DNA of 64,000 bases from Pseudoxanthomonas sp. Root65 (GTDB lineage Bacteria; Pseudomonadota; Gammaproteobacteria; Xanthomonadales; Xanthomonadaceae). Each line of letters begins with the position of its first letter. Position 1 is the first letter of the stretch. The position numbers and the translations under genes are program-made. Under the pieces are notes generated by a model, which had not been told where the DNA came from, did no database searches, and saw nothing but the letters and a program-made list of their open reading frames with translations. Shown one piece after another: positions 63,805 to 64,000 of the stretch. The stretch spans positions 584,017-648,016 of the forward strand of contig NZ_LMHA01000001.1 in the NCBI RefSeq assembly GCF_001427635.1. Direction: 5' to 3'.

Positions 63805-64000
63805 GCAATGTAGCTTGCGGCGATGTGGTGCCGGCATGATGCCAGGCATGGACGGAGTTGGGCCTTAAAACCCCACCGCTCCGTGCCTGATGGCATCGAT
63901 TCTGGGGTTCACGTCACTCACCCCAATCTGACGGTGATGGCCGCTAAGGGCCAGGAGCGGTCATCAATTTTTGAATCTCCGCGCACTGGCTAAGGCCAAA

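Overview
This is a G+C-rich window that looks like chromosome from a member of the Xanthomonadaceae/Lysobacteraceae (Pseudoxanthomonas, Stenotrophomonas, Lysobacter or Xanthomonas). The grounds are the chromosomal X-type VirB/VirD4 secretion locus with a long VirB7, the trp gene order with an extra HAD gene after trpC, and several families of short palindromic intergenic repeats typical of this group. The genus is an inference from protein resemblance, not a database result.

Region 1 (1-17320) is a complete type IV secretion locus. virB7-8-9-10-11-1-2-3-4-5-6 run on the minus strand in that order, with short gaps or overlaps, followed by a DUF4189 gene, a frameshifted DUF4189 remnant, small exported proteins and lipoproteins, and a lipase-like effector (820-2052) immediately downstream of a lipoprotein gene that is the candidate immunity protein. 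virD4 and a coiled-coil membrane protein gene diverge from virB7 across a 652-bp regulatory gap. The layout matches the antibacterial (killing) T4SS rather than a conjugation system; no relaxase is visible.

Region 2 (17390-25015) is a small zinc-ribbon gene followed by the tryptophan biosynthesis cluster trpE-ltaE-[AbiJ-like]-trpG-trpD-ABM-trpC-HAD on the minus strand. An AT-richer AbiJ-like defence gene sits inside it, 1 nt from trpG. Region 3 (25317-38735) holds yegS, rpe, a small J-domain protein, purC, a DUF962 membrane protein, an SDR protein, a six-gene group-2 Mrp/Pha cation antiporter operon with fused AB subunit, a CaCA exchanger, a lipoprotein and an unknown protein.

Region 4 (38743-46612) is aromatic amino-acid and peptide use: hmgA and hppD (split by a DUF559 nuclease gene bracketed by inverted repeats), a divergent MarR regulator with a likely operator inside the hppD promoter, a POT peptide transporter, an AbgT-family transporter and tryptophan 2,3-dioxygenase. 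Region 5 (46823-54268) has a large secreted nuclease and a 2-oxo-acid dehydrogenase operon (E1 alpha, E1 beta, an SH3-like protein, E2). E1 beta and E2 both carry intergenic-type repeats translated in frame. Region 6 (54403-64000) holds a VOC protein, a BLUF photoreceptor, an M28 peptidase, an MBL hydrolase, trpS with a C-terminal extension, an exported unknown, CsbD, two entericidin-like lipoproteins, arginase, a 63-bp tandem repeat array and a GFA-family protein. No tRNA, rRNA, CRISPR array, prophage or insertion sequence was recognised. Positions 63805-64000 hold nothing I can identify.
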